Assembly (NCBI GenBank): GCA_021776805.1
Contig: JAJFFD010000174.1
Coordinates: 1 to 33,273, forward strand
Reading direction: 5' to 3'
From: Planctomycetota bacterium
GTDB lineage: Bacteria > Planctomycetota > UBA1135 > UBA2386
Length of the DNA: 33,273 nt
Shown: one piece after another, positions 1-9,329 of the stretch
How the letters are laid out: each line of letters opens with the position of its first letter
Position numbering within the stretch: the first letter of the stretch is position 1
Notes under the pieces: generated by a model
Seen by the model: only the letters and a program-made list of their open reading frames with translations
Told to the model about the DNA's origin: nothing
Databases searched by the model: none
Program-made: the position numbers and the translations under genes

Positions 1-78
1 GGCACTCTCGACTACTCGTCAACGCAGGAGGTTGTTCTTGCTTCGCAACCCAATCCTCTGTGCGTGTTCTTCTCCTGA
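1..78 (+). CDS. Possible 3' end of a gene cut by the window edge
   Basis: Frame 1 is open from the first base to a TGA at 76-78 and reads as 25 residues ending in CVFFS. The composition (Ser, Thr, Gln, hydrophobic) would suit the end of a secreted protein like others in this window, but 25 residues cannot establish this. The other two forward frames are open for a similar length, so this is a weak call. Confidence 0.25.
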   Translation, partial: GTLDYSSTQEVVLASQPNPLCVFFS

Positions 79-454
79 CTTCAAATTGGATCTGAACGAT
101 GCCCCCGGTTCCTGAACTCAGTTTTGTTATCGCTTCTGATACTGGTCATCGAGTTCTCCTGGTCGTTCAGCATCCACTTCCCTCCTTCCCCTCTCATCTC
201 CTTCCGTCCCCCGCGAAGGAGGGAAAGCGGAGTAAGAACACCTCCTGCAACCTTTCTCCCAACCTCGATGCGCGTTATGGAGTTCGCGCGCTGTGGAGTT
301 CGATGCACCACGACGCGCCGCTCCCGCTCGAGCTGCCAGTAGGTATGAGGTTGATCAGGCGCTTCCGCTAGCTAGGCAGAAGTTCGCGACGAGGGAGCGA
401 TGATTGTTCCTCCAGTCTGAACTGTTCCGCTTGGACGGGTATCCTGTGCCGGCC
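79..454. other. Non-coding stretch upstream of the hydrolase gene
   Basis: No convincing gene is seen here. Short open frames on both strands have no recognisable domain or clear ribosome binding site. There is one possible hairpin: CCCTCCTTC at 180-188 is complementary to GAAGGAGGG at 215-223, and a nearer 7-bp copy of the left arm lies at 198-204. It has no T-run, so calling it a terminator of the upstream gene is speculative. Close to the next gene, TATCCT at 440-445 lies 9 bases before the ATG at 455, with CTGAAC at 417-422 seventeen bases further upstream. This is a weak candidate promoter that would give an almost leaderless transcript. Confidence 0.45.
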
Positions 455-1567
455 ATGCGAAGTTCAATCCTGCTGTTCACTCTCTGCGCGCTTGCCGCTC
501 CAGTTTCTTCTCAGCTTGATGATCGGCCGATCGAAGATCTGGTGAGTAAGGGTTACGTGGACAGCGATGGTGTCAAGCTCCACTACGCCAGCATAGGGAA
601 CGGAGGACCCCTGGTGGTGATGCTGCACGGCTTCCCTGACTTCTGGTACAGCTGGCGAAGGCAGATGCGGGAATTGGCGAAGGATCATCACGTTGTTGCC
701 TTTGACCTACGCGGCTACAACAAGTCGGACAAGCCGAAGGGTGTGGCTCAGTACGCGATGCCTCTGCTGGTAGGAGACGTCGCTGCTGTCATACGGCACT
801 TCGGCCATGAGCAGGCCACCGTTGTCGGTCATGACTGGGGCGGGATGATCGCCTGGAGCTTTGCCATGAGTCGACCAGAAATGCTCGAGCGGCTGATCAT
901 CTGCAACCTGCCACATCCAAAGGGTCTCACTCGAGAGTTGGCGGGCAATGAGAAGCAGCAACGGAACAGTCAGTACGCCCGGGACTTTCAGGCTGAGGAT
1001 GCGCACGAGAAGTTAACGGCGGTAGGTTTGGCGGGTTGGGTGAATGATGAGTCGGCAAAGCAAAAGTACGTCGCGGCATTCGAGCGTTCTGACTTCGAAG
1101 CCATGTTGAATTACTACAAGGCCAACTATCCGAAGACTGGTTCGAAAGCGACGGCGCAGGCGATGACCTATCCCAAGGTCAAGTCACCTGTGCTCATGAT
1201 TCACGGCCTTGATGACTGGGCCCTGTTGCCGGCGGGCTTGAACGATACCTGGGAATGGTTGGAGAAGGATCTAACTCTGGTAACCGTGCCCGGAGCCGGT
1301 CATTTCGTGCAGCAGGATGCTTCGGAAATGGTGACGCGGAGCATGGGAATGTGGCTGCATCGCGATGGCAAACCAGTGGCAGAGACGGTGGCTTTTGCGT
1401 CGATCATCAATGCGAGTTGCCCCTTCTCCGGTGATGCGCCGCGTGCGGATTCGATGACTCTCTACAAGGGCAAGGTGATCGGCTTCTGCAATACCGAATG
1501 TAGAGACAAGTTCGCCAATGATCCGGCGAGCTACTTGGCGCAGATTCCAGAGCTTGCTGGCAAGTAG
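455..1567 (+). CDS. Secreted alpha/beta hydrolase (epoxide hydrolase-like) with C-terminal YHS-type metal-binding module
   Basis: This 370-aa protein is probably exported, starting with a signal peptide ([20 protein letters not shown]). The open frame extends upstream to a TTG at 404, but ATG 455 is chosen because it begins the signal peptide. The hydrolase core has an [10 protein letters not shown] oxyanion motif, the nucleophile elbow GHDWGG with Asp127 where esterases have Ser, a candidate acid at Asp253/Asp254 and His283 in GAGHF. An Asp nucleophile is typical of soluble epoxide hydrolases and haloalkane dehalogenases, so hydrolysis of an epoxide or halide is inferred; the substrate is unknown. 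The last about 55 residues (315-370) form a separate module with Cys322, Cys345 and Cys349 in a CPFSG...GFCNTEC pattern followed by a DPASY motif. That resembles YHS/TRASH domains, which bind metal. Function of the hydrolase part is fairly secure; the role of the tail is inference. Confidence 0.85.
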   Translation: MRSSILLFTLCALAAPVSSQLDDRPIEDLVSKGYVDSDGVKLHYASIGNGGPLVVMLHGFPDFWYSWRRQMRELAKDHHVVAFDLRGYNKSDKPKGVAQYAMPLLVGDVAAVIRHFGHEQATVVGHDWGGMIAWSFAMSRPEMLERLIICNLPHPKGLTRELAGNEKQQRNSQYARDFQAEDAHEKLTAVGLAGWVNDESAKQKYVAAFERSDFEAMLNYYKANYPKTGSKATAQAMTYPKVKSPVLMIHGLDDWALLPAGLNDTWEWLEKDLTLVTVPGAGHFVQQDASEMVTRSMGMWLHRDGKPVAETVAFASIINASCPFSGDAPRADSMTLYKGKVIGFCNTECRDKFANDPASYLAQIPELAGK

Positions 1568-1639
1568 AACTGCCCGGTTTCGCCCGGAGCTGTGACCTGC
1601 CCACTTTCTCGCGCTAGCTGTGCGGTCAGGAGTCAAATC

Positions 1640-2161
1640 ATGCTCAGAAGCGGTCTCGCCAGTCTTCTTGTCCTCTCACTGTTGACCAATCTGCGTGGGC
1701 AGACAGGCATACCCTCCAACACTGTTGGCATTGGTGTCGCCGTGATCAGCCAGGGGCCTTTGCCGGGAGGGCCTGCCTTTGAGTCGGTTTGCGAGGGCTT
1801 CACTTGCACACGTTTGATTGCAGAGGTTTCTCCTGGTAGCCAGTTGCGATTCTCGGCCTTTGGCGGGAGTGGCCTGCCCTGGGTAATGTTGGTTAGCTTT
1901 GCCGCTGACCAGTGCCAGGTGTTACCGGGGATCAATGGTGCGCTGGCCCTCAGTTCACCGGTGTTTCTGCTGCGTTCAGGGGTGATCAATCCGCCGATTG
2001 CACATCCATGCGACCTCAGTGATGCGCACTTCGATGTCTTCCTGCCCCCTGGAGTGCCCGCGGGCATGGCTGTCGCCATGCAGGTGCTCGCCTTCGATGC
2101 CTCGAATCCTGGTCAGTTGCGATTCTCGTTCTCGCGACCGATGGAGTTGCGCACCAAGTAA
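1640..2161 (+). CDS. Small secreted protein of unknown function
   Basis: This is a 173-aa protein with a clear N-terminal signal peptide (MLRSGLASLLVLSLLTNLRG). The start is fixed by an AGGAG at 1628-1632 seven bases before the ATG; an upstream TTG/GTG extension lacks this. The mature part has several Cys residues, a Gly/Pro-rich beta-type composition, and ends in a segment reading PPGVPAGMAVAMQVLAFDAS. The Pro-Gly followed by a Gln-x-Leu-x-x-Asp strand loosely resembles the first domain of the tandem secreted proteins at 23428 and 24755 (PPGQEFAFQALFLDT). A shared fold is my inference from pattern only. It follows the hydrolase gene by 72 bases and is convergent with the giant lipoprotein gene, separated by 15 bases. 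Confidence 0.7.
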   Translation: MLRSGLASLLVLSLLTNLRGQTGIPSNTVGIGVAVISQGPLPGGPAFESVCEGFTCTRLIAEVSPGSQLRFSAFGGSGLPWVMLVSFAADQCQVLPGINGALALSSPVFLLRSGVINPPIAHPCDLSDAHFDVFLPPGVPAGMAVAMQVLAFDASNPGQLRFSFSRPMELRTK

Positions 2162-2176
2162 TGGCGCGTCGCTGCG

Positions 2177-5100
2177 CTAGTGGGGCTTGAGGCTCAGAGA
2201 AAAGGGTCGAGTGTCGATTGCGGAGAGGTCGGTTTCCAGGGCGGAGCCAGCATTGCCCAGGCTCCAAGTGCTGCCATCGTAGCTGGCGGACCAGAGGTCA
2301 TCAGCGCTGTCTGAGATCAGCAGAAGAACGCGATCCTGACCTCGATAGCTGTGCAGAAGTACAGACTCGGTGAAGCCTTTGCCGGCGATGGGGACATCGG
2401 TCTCGATTGCCCAGCCGGCACCACTTGTCCAGGAAGCCCAGTCGATGTCGCCGTTGTTGTTGTCTGAGTAAACACAAATTGCCTTGCCGCTGGTGCCGAC
2501 CCAGCCGACTGCACCAAAGAAGTCGCCGGTGGCGGAGTCGTTGACGTTGCGGGTCTGGGAATCGTATTCGCCCGGGTTAATCCAGCTGCTGCCATCCCAG
2601 GTTGCTAGACCCAGGCGTTCGGTGCCGTCGCCCATATCAAAGAAAGCGCCGGCGACGCACGTACCCTGAGGTTCGGCAGCAAGATCGACGAAGTGCACGA
2701 TGCCGCCGCCGGGGGCAGAAGAGATCTGTGCCGCTGTGCTCCAGTTGCTGCTGCCGGCAGTCTTGGTGGAATACCAGAAGCCCGTGTCGCTCTCGCGCGA
2801 CCAGGCAGTCATGAGTTGGCCAGTCTGCTCCACGTAAGCGAGATCGAAGTTTCGATTGCTTAGCTCGCCACTCGATGCATTGATCTTCATCTCGGTCTCG
2901 AGGACGACGGCGCTGTTGGTCAGCCACTGGGAGCCGTCCCAGACGATGGCGATCAGATCACGGTTGGCATCAAGATAGAGCAGGGTGATCTCGTCGGTCC
3001 CTGGCCTGCTGGCGAGCTCGGTCCATAGCACGATGCCCGTGTTGGGATCCGGATTATGGCCCGCACCGTCGTTGAGAGGCAGGGGCTGTTCGCTGGACCA
3101 GCTGCCGCTGCTGCGGCTGCGATAGCGGGGAGTATTCGTGTTGCTAGTATAGACTGCGAGTGCTTCGCCAGAACTGTCCTCGTACGCGAGGGCGAAGCCG
3201 CGCTTGTTTGCTTCCGCCTGTGCGATTGCTGTGCTGTTCCAGTCCAAGGACCAGTTGCCGTTGCTGCCGCTGAAGAAGTCAAGTGAGCTTCCCGCGCCAG
3301 TGTCAGAGAGAACGGCCATGAGTTCTTCGCCATCATCGCTGGCAAAGTCCTCTTCGCTGCCTAGTGAGGAGAAGGCTCCTGGATCGGACTGGTTGTTGAA
3401 CTCGGTTCTCAGCCAGTCGCTGCTGCGAGTCATGGCAGATACGCGAACTTCGTCGAGGACGCCATCGAAGGGATCGCCGGCCCCAGCATCGATGGCGCCG
3501 ATGTAGCTCGTATCACTGCTGTCGCTGAGATCGAGAATGCGAGCCAAGCTCGACACATCATCGACGCCATTGATCTGCACGCGCATGTCGAGGTGATCCC
3601 AGGTGAAGGCCAAGTATGTCCAGGACCCGGAGCTGAGAGTGCCGGTCGCCGCGAGAACACTGCTATCCAGTTCGAAGCCTGGAACTCCGGGAATGGAGTT
3701 GTCCAAGCCGAGCCATTGATCAAAGGGGGAGGCGGCGCCTTTGCTGAGGATTGACTGCCATGCGCCCAGTGACTCGGGGCGAACCCAGGCGCTGATGGTG
3801 AACTGCGAATTGGCAGCTGCAAAATCCAAGTTGCCGCCATGGTCCACCTGCAGGTACTCGGAATTTCCGGATTCGAAGTCCTGGCCCATGCCGATGCGAC
3901 CAGTGCTTTGAGTGGGGGCCGTGCCCGCCTGACCGTGGTTACCGTTACCGCTTGAGTCGATGACTTCGTTCGGCGTGCCGCTGTAGCTACCAGCCAGGTG
4001 CCAGACCGCCGCGTAGCCATGGGACCAGACTGCGGCAGCATTCTCCTGGTTGCTTGCGCTGGGGTCGCCGTAGTAGAGGAAGATCGTCGTGTCCTGAGAA
4101 GCGGAGAGAATCGGCAGGCTGACCCAGGCGACGAGTACCCCGGCGGCATAGCTTTCGATCTCGTGTGCGAGCTGCGTCGTGCCGTTGGCGGCAGTGAATA
4201 GGATGTCATCACCGTCGGCTTGGGCGCTTCCCGCGAGATCGCTGTCATCGATGGCGATGAGCAAGGGGAAGTTCTGGAGATCGGTCGAGCCGCTGACTAG
4301 AGCGCTAGCAATTGTCAGCTGTTTGCGCGCCGTCCAGGACTTGCGATACCAACCGAGGGGTCGCATGCGGTTCTGAGTCCAGAGGATGTCGGCCGCCCCG
4401 CTGGCGGTGCTCGACTCGCTTCCCCAGGCGCTGCTGCCAGCAAGCCAGTCGCGTTGATGCGCCGCGGCGAGGGAAGATTCAGCGTAGACAAGGCGGCCAT
4501 CGTCCAGGTCGAGTAGGGGGTCAAAGCTCAGTCTAGGCTGTTGGTCGATGGTGATCTGTGCGGGGCCCGGATTCACGATTGCGGTGATGGTCTTGATCTC
4601 CGCTACCGTGCTGGCGATCGAACCGCTGGTCATCCCGTTGCCGTCGGTGATCGCGGCGGGCTGCGTCAGGGAGTTGCCGCTGCCGGATGCGCTGAGTTGC
4701 AGCGTCTGTCCGGGGATCGGGTTGCCGTTGCTGTCGCGAACGGTGATCGTGATGGTTGAGTTCGCCAGGCCGTCTGCGCTGATGCCCGAAATGGGCGAAG
4801 CGAGGAGGCTGGAGTTGCTGGCGCTGATGTTGCTGGCATCACCTAGGAATTCGACTGTGGGCTGTTGTGACAAGACGACCTGGGATGGGCCCGGGTTGAG
4901 AGTGATCGTGATCGTCTTAGTTTCGGCACTGCTGCTGGCGATGGATCCGCTGGTGACTCCACTTGCAGCGCTGATTGCCGGCTGGAGGATCGTGTTGCTG
5001 CTGCCGTCCGAGCTGATCTGCACGCTCTGTCCGGCGACCGGGTTGCCATTGCCGTCGCGGACAGTCACCGTGATGGTCGAGCTGTCGATTCCGTCCGCGA

Positions 5101-8100
5101 CCAGGCCACTGCTCGGCGAAGCGATCGCCGTTGAGAGGCCGGCACTCAGATTGCTGGCATCACCCAGGAATTCGACTGTGGGCTGTTGTGACAAGACGAC
5201 CTGGGATGGGCCCGGGTTGAGAGTGATCGTGATCGTTTTGGTTTCGGCTGTGCTGCTGGCGATGGTGCCTGAGGCGCTGCCGTTGCCATTGCTGGTGGTA
5301 GCGGGTTGTGTGATGCTGTTTCCCGTGCCATCGGCAGCGATCTGGACAGTCTGGCCGCTTACCAGGTTGCCGTTGATGTCGCGGACGGTCACGGTGACGG
5401 TGGATGCGTCGCTACCGTTGGTGCTCAGGCCAGTGTCAGGCGAGGCACTAGCGGTGGACAGGCTTGCAGAAAGATTGCTCCCGTCTCCGACGAAGGTCAG
5501 CAGAGGTTGGCTGCTGAGGACGAGCTGCGAAGGCCCGGGATTGATCGTTAGCGTGAGGGTCTTGCTCTCCGCAACCGTGCTCGTGATCGATCCGCTGGCC
5601 AGCCCGCTGCTATCAGTTGCGCTGCCGGGTTGAGTGATCGTATTGCCGCTGCCGCTGGCAGCGATTTGCACCGCTTGCCCGCTGACTGGATTGCCATTGG
5701 CGTCGAGGACCGTGACTGTGATGGTAGAGCTATCACTGCCATCGGCGGTCAGTCCGGTGCTTGGAGAAGCGAGCGCGGTGGACAGGCCGGCGCTCAGATT
5801 GCTGGCATCGCCGACGAAGCTGAGGCTCGGCTGCTGAGTCAGGACAACCTGGTCCGGCCCTGGGTTGACAGTGACGGTCACCGTTTTGCCCTCCGCCTTG
5901 CCGCTGGCGACCATGCCCGTGCTCATGCCGAGGGCATCGGTGAGCCCGGGCTGAATGATGCTGTTGCTACTGCCGCTGATGCTCAGTTGGAGGGTCTGCC
6001 CGGGAACAGGATTGCTGTTGGCGTCCAGGACGGTGATCGTGATGGTCGAGCTATCCGCGCCGTCCGCAATCAGGCCAGTGCTAGGGGACGCGGAGACAGT
6101 CGAGCCTGTGGCGGAGATACTCGCCGGGTCACCGACGAAGCTGACACTGGGCTGCTGGATGAGGACCACCTGCGAGGGCCCAGGATTGACCGTGACGGTA
6201 ATGGTCTTGCTCTCCGCCATAGTGCTGGCGATGGAGCCGCTGGCCTGGCCTTGTGCGTCGCTGACCGCGCCGGCTTGGGTGATACTGTTGTTCGTGCCGC
6301 TGGAGTCGATCTGCAGGCTCTGTCCTGAGACTGGATTGCCGTTCGCATCCAGGACGGTGACCTGGATGACTGCGGATGTACTGCCATCGGCAGGCAGGCC
6401 GGAGATCGGCGTGGCGCTCACCAAGGAGTTGGCAGCGGAGATCGTGCTCGGATCACCAACGAATTCCACGCTGGGCCGGGAGCTGAGCTGGACCGCAGTG
6501 GAGCCGGGATTGACGGTGGCGATGATGGTCTTGGTCTCAGCGTTGGTGCTGGCGATGCTGCCGCTGCTCATGCCGGCGGCGTCGGTGGGGCCCGGTTGCA
6601 CGATCGTGTTGTTGCTGCCATCGCTGCTGAGCAGAACGGTCTGGCCGGGGAGTGGATTACCGTTGCCGTCCCGAACGGTGATGCTGATGTTGGCGAGGGC
6701 GACACCATCAGCGAGGACGTTACTGCTCGGATTGACGACCAGGCTGGACAGGCCTGGGCTGACGTCGCTGGGATCACCGTCAAAACCCACGCTGGGTTGC
6801 TGCGTGAGCACGACCTGTGAGGGGCCCGGGTTGACCGTTGCCGTCAGCGTCTTGGTTTCGGCGACAGTGCTGGCGATGCTGCCGACTGCTCTGCCCAGGG
6901 CATCACTGAGCGGGGGCTGGGTGAGGCTGTTGCCGGTGCCAGTTGCGGCCAGGTTCACTGTCTGCTGGGGCACTGGGTTGTTGTTCACATCGCGGACGAT
7001 GACCGTGATGCTGGACTGATCGATGCCGTTGGTGATGACGCCGCTCAGGGGCAGAGCCACCGCGCTGGAGTTGGTCGCGCTGATGTTGTTCGCATCGCCA
7101 ATGAATTCAACCAGCGGCTGTTGGCTCAAGACCATGGCCCCTGGTCCTGGATTCACCGTGGCGCTGATGGATTTGATCTCCGCCAGCGTGCTGGCGAGCC
7201 GAGCAGTGGTGACGCCATTACCGTCGGTGAGGGTCAGGGGTTGCGTGATCAGGTTGCTGCCGCCTCCGACCGCGATCTGTACCGACTGACCGGGGACAGG
7301 ATTGCCATTCGTATCACGGACTGTGATGGTCACCGTGCTCTGGCTCAGGCCGTTGGCGATCAGTTCCTGGTCAGGACTGGCGATGACACTGGATCCCGTG
7401 GCGGAGATTGCGGCCGCATTGCCGACGAAGGCAACGGTCGGTTTCTGCACCAGGACGACCTGGCTCGGCCCCGGGTTGGCGGTGACGGTGATGGTTTTGG
7501 TTTGGGCAGCTGTGCTAGCGATCGTTCCGCTGGCCTGACCTGCCGCATCGCTAGAGCTCGGTTGGACGATGCTGTTGAGGATGCCATCGGCGCTGATCTG
7601 GACAGACTGGCCGGCCACTGGATTGCTGTTTACATCCAGGAGAGTGACGCTGATGGTCGAGATGCTCGTGCCATCCGCTGCGACGCTGGTTGCTGGTAAA
7701 GCGCTGGCACTGGATAGGCTGGCGCTGATGCTGCTGGCATCAGCAATGAACTGCACACTGCCCTGTTGGGTGACGACAACCTGCGCAGGTCCCGGGTTGA
7801 TGGTTGCGGTTATAGTCTTGGTCTCTGCACGGAGAGATGTGATGTTGGCAGTTGCCAGGCCATTTGCGTCGCTGACTGCGCTTGCTGGCAGAATTGAGTT
7901 AGCGAAGCCGCTGCTGGCCAGAGAAACAAGCTGTCCCGAGACAGGGTTACCATTCACGTCGCGAACTGTGATGGTTGCCAGGCTCGATTGAGTACCGTCC
8001 GCGACGACGCCACTGGTCGGCGACATCACCAGGCTCGAGTTGCTGGCGTTGACGGTCGCGGGATCTCCGATGAAAGCCAGGCTTGGCTGCTGGTTGATCT

Positions 8101-9157
8101 GGACCTGCGAGGGCCCGGGATTGATGGTGGCGGTGACTGTCTTGGTCTCAGCAGTCGTGCTGGCCATGCTCCCACTTGTCGCGCCGCCGGCATCGCTAGG
8201 CCCGGGTTGCAGAATGCTGTTGTTGCTGCCGTCCGAAGTCAGTTGCACGTTCTGGGCTGCAACTGGATTGCCGTTTACATCGCGGACTGTGATCGAGAGG
8301 GTGCTGCTATCCACGCCGTCGGCGATGAGTGCCAGGCTTGGCGCCGCGCTGAGGCTCGATAGATTGGCGTCGATGTTGGCCGGGTCGCCGACGAAGCCAA
8401 CGCTCGGCTGACTCAGCAGAATGATCTGGTTCGGTCCTGGGTTGACGGTGACCGTAAGCGTCTTGGTTTCGGCAAGCGTGCTGGCAATGCTGCCCATGGC
8501 CATGCCACTCGTGTCGCTGGGCCCAGGCTGGACCAGGCTGTTCATGCTGCCTGAGGCGTTGATTTGCACAGGCTGAGCAGGAACGAGATTGCCGTTTACA
8601 TCCCTGAGGGTGATCTCAATATCAGCAACTTGGCTGCCATCGGCGATTACATCGCTGGCGGGATTTACGTTGACCGTGGAAAGCCCAGCACTGATCGCGG
8701 ATGCATCAGCGATGAAGGTCACGTTGCCTTGATTGGCAATGGCGACCTGATTGGGCCCTGGATCGACGATCGCCGTTAGTGTCTTCAATTCCGCGATGGT
8801 CGAGGCGATGCCGCCGGTGGCGATGCCGTTGCTGTCCGTGCTGCCGGTTTGCAGAAGAGTATTACTCGTTCCACTGGCGCTGATGCTCACGGGCCTGTTG
8901 GCGAAGGGCTGTCCCTTGGTATCGAGAACGGTGACAGTAATCGTGCTCGTAGTGATTCCATCGGCGATGACCGAAGCCGTTGGGTTGGCGTTGATCGTCG
9001 ACAGGTTCGGCGAGACCATGCGCGGTGGGGGAGTCGAGCTACCACCGCCACCGCCGCAGGCGCTGAGAATGAACATGCCTGAGAAGAGGCAGACTGCAGG
9101 CACAAGGAGCCGATGCCTCGGAATTCTGCGCCCTGTTACTGCCGGAACTCTTGCCAT
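2177..9157 (-). CDS. Giant surface lipoprotein with fourteen Ig-like repeats, DUF2341-like and LamG-like domains and a propeller-like tail
   Basis: This is a 2326-aa protein. Residues 1-34 form a lipoprotein signal with lipobox LSAC (Cys34), followed by a Gly/Ser/Pro linker. Residues about 48-1545 hold fourteen repeats of about 107 aa. Each has an ADG...STITVTVxDxNGNPV strand pair and a NPGPSQVVLxQQP end, like the bacterial Ig-like (invasin/Big_1 type) fold. Residues about 1600-1715 (SWTARKQLT, then FLYYGDPSA) match DUF2341. Residues about 1720-1930 (AVWHL, GNHG, FTISAWVRP, GVLDEVRVS) match a LamG/concanavalin-like lectin fold. The last about 390 residues repeat LAxxxDGSxW motifs and are probably a beta-propeller. 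It is likely an outer-membrane-anchored stalk presenting carbohydrate-binding heads, for adhesion or matrix contact. The ligand is unknown. The reading frame is intact throughout. Confidence 0.88.
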   Translation of the reverse strand: MARVPAVTGRRIPRHRLLVPAVCLFSGMFILSACGGGGGSSTPPPRMVSPNLSTINANPTASVIADGITTSTITVTVLDTKGQPFANRPVSISASGTSNTLLQTGSTDSNGIATGGIASTIAELKTLTAIVDPGPNQVAIANQGNVTFIADASAISAGLSTVNVNPASDVIADGSQVADIEITLRDVNGNLVPAQPVQINASGSMNSLVQPGPSDTSGMAMGSIASTLAETKTLTVTVNPGPNQIILLSQPSVGFVGDPANIDANLSSLSAAPSLALIADGVDSSTLSITVRDVNGNPVAAQNVQLTSDGSNNSILQPGPSDAGGATSGSMASTTAETKTVTATINPGPSQVQINQQPSLAFIGDPATVNASNSSLVMSPTSGVVADGTQSSLATITVRDVNGNPVSGQLVSLASSGFANSILPASAVSDANGLATANITSLRAETKTITATINPGPAQVVVTQQGSVQFIADASSISASLSSASALPATSVAADGTSISTISVTLLDVNSNPVAGQSVQISADGILNSIVQPSSSDAAGQASGTIASTAAQTKTITVTANPGPSQVVLVQKPTVAFVGNAAAISATGSSVIASPDQELIANGLSQSTVTITVRDTNGNPVPGQSVQIAVGGGSNLITQPLTLTDGNGVTTARLASTLAEIKSISATVNPGPGAMVLSQQPLVEFIGDANNISATNSSAVALPLSGVITNGIDQSSITVIVRDVNNNPVPQQTVNLAATGTGNSLTQPPLSDALGRAVGSIASTVAETKTLTATVNPGPSQVVLTQQPSVGFDGDPSDVSPGLSSLVVNPSSNVLADGVALANISITVRDGNGNPLPGQTVLLSSDGSNNTIVQPGPTDAAGMSSGSIASTNAETKTIIATVNPGSTAVQLSSRPSVEFVGDPSTISAANSLVSATPISGLPADGSTSAVIQVTVLDANGNPVSGQSLQIDSSGTNNSITQAGAVSDAQGQASGSIASTMAESKTITVTVNPGPSQVVLIQQPSVSFVGDPASISATGSTVSASPSTGLIADGADSSTITITVLDANSNPVPGQTLQLSISGSSNSIIQPGLTDALGMSTGMVASGKAEGKTVTVTVNPGPDQVVLTQQPSLSFVGDASNLSAGLSTALASPSTGLTADGSDSSTITVTVLDANGNPVSGQAVQIAASGSGNTITQPGSATDSSGLASGSITSTVAESKTLTLTINPGPSQLVLSSQPLLTFVGDGSNLSASLSTASASPDTGLSTNGSDASTVTVTVRDINGNLVSGQTVQIAADGTGNSITQPATTSNGNGSASGTIASSTAETKTITITLNPGPSQVVLSQQPTVEFLGDASNLSAGLSTAIASPSSGLVADGIDSSTITVTVRDGNGNPVAGQSVQISSDGSSNTILQPAISAASGVTSGSIASSSAETKTITITLNPGPSQVVLSQQPTVEFLGDASNISASNSSLLASPISGISADGLANSTITITVRDSNGNPIPGQTLQLSASGSGNSLTQPAAITDGNGMTSGSIASTVAEIKTITAIVNPGPAQITIDQQPRLSFDPLLDLDDGRLVYAESSLAAAHQRDWLAGSSAWGSESSTASGAADILWTQNRMRPLGWYRKSWTARKQLTIASALVSGSTDLQNFPLLIAIDDSDLAGSAQADGDDILFTAANGTTQLAHEIESYAAGVLVAWVSLPILSASQDTTIFLYYGDPSASNQENAAAVWSHGYAAVWHLAGSYSGTPNEVIDSSGNGNHGQAGTAPTQSTGRIGMGQDFESGNSEYLQVDHGGNLDFAAANSQFTISAWVRPESLGAWQSILSKGAASPFDQWLGLDNSIPGVPGFELDSSVLAATGTLSSGSWTYLAFTWDHLDMRVQINGVDDVSSLARILDLSDSSDTSYIGAIDAGAGDPFDGVLDEVRVSAMTRSSDWLRTEFNNQSDPGAFSSLGSEEDFASDDGEELMAVLSDTGAGSSLDFFSGSNGNWSLDWNSTAIAQAEANKRGFALAYEDSSGEALAVYTSNTNTPRYRSRSSGSWSSEQPLPLNDGAGHNPDPNTGIVLWTELASRPGTDEITLLYLDANRDLIAIVWDGSQWLTNSAVVLETEMKINASSGELSNRNFDLAYVEQTGQLMTAWSRESDTGFWYSTKTAGSSNWSTAAQISSAPGGGIVHFVDLAAEPQGTCVAGAFFDMGDGTERLGLATWDGSSWINPGEYDSQTRNVNDSATGDFFGAVGWVGTSGKAICVYSDNNNGDIDWASWTSGAGWAIETDVPIAGKGFTESVLLHSYRGQDRVLLLISDSADDLWSASYDGSTWSLGNAGSALETDLSAIDTRPFSLSLKPH
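4520..9016 (-). repeat. Fourteen tandem coding repeats of about 321 bp (Ig-like domains)
   Basis: The block encodes fourteen consecutive Ig-like domains, counted by their recurring ADG/TNG + STITV and NPGP(S/A)QV motifs. The period of 321 bases was measured directly between two near-identical stretches, and the block length divided by fourteen gives the same value. Most copies have diverged at DNA level, but their protein motifs remain, indicating old expansion with purifying selection. The last base of each repeat is hard to place exactly because the linkers vary (GDPSN, GDASN, ADASS). Confidence 0.85.
4830..5265 (-). repeat. Near-identical direct repeat pair within the Ig-repeat array
   Basis: Bases 4830-4944 and 5151-5265 are 115-base copies offset by 321 bases. 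By hand alignment they differ at 5 positions and share a perfect 71-base run starting at 4845 and 5166. They encode the same C-terminal half of repeats 12 and 13 (TITLNPGPSQVVLSQQPTVE in both). Other neighbouring repeats are far less alike at DNA level. This points to a recent duplication or gene-conversion event in this part of the array. Confidence 0.85.
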
Positions 9158-9288
9158 GCCTGTTGGCTAATTCGCCATTCAGGCATCGTCTCCCAGCTGA
9201 TTCGTACTTAAGGGTACTGCGGGGCTGTCTGAGGCTCGGCGAGGCCCGGTCAACTCTGGTCATTGCTCCGTCCAGAGATGCCATTCTG

Positions 9289-9311
9289 AGGTCTCCGAAA
9301 ACCGGAGGCCT
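9289..9311 (-). terminator. Terminator-like hairpin after the RDD gene
   Basis: Bases 9289-9297 pair with 9303-9311 over 9 bp (one G-T wobble) around a 5-base loop. The hairpin lies about 20 bases past the stop of the RDD gene and before the giant lipoprotein gene, both on the minus strand. On that strand no T-run follows, so intrinsic termination is uncertain. It may instead protect the transcript end. Confidence 0.4.
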
Positions 9312-9329
9312 TTGGTCAAAGGCTGTTGG

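Noticed and set aside
99..371. Plus-strand 90-aa open frame before the hydrolase
   Set aside because: It has no recognisable domain, poor upstream region, and Pro/Arg/Ser-rich composition typical of a chance frame in GC-rich DNA.
4548..7019. Long plus-strand open frames (4548-5633 and 5955-7019) opposite the giant lipoprotein
   Set aside because: They mirror the repeat unit on the other strand, carry repetitive low-information sequence, and have no signal, domain or ribosome binding site; they result from codon bias of the repeats.
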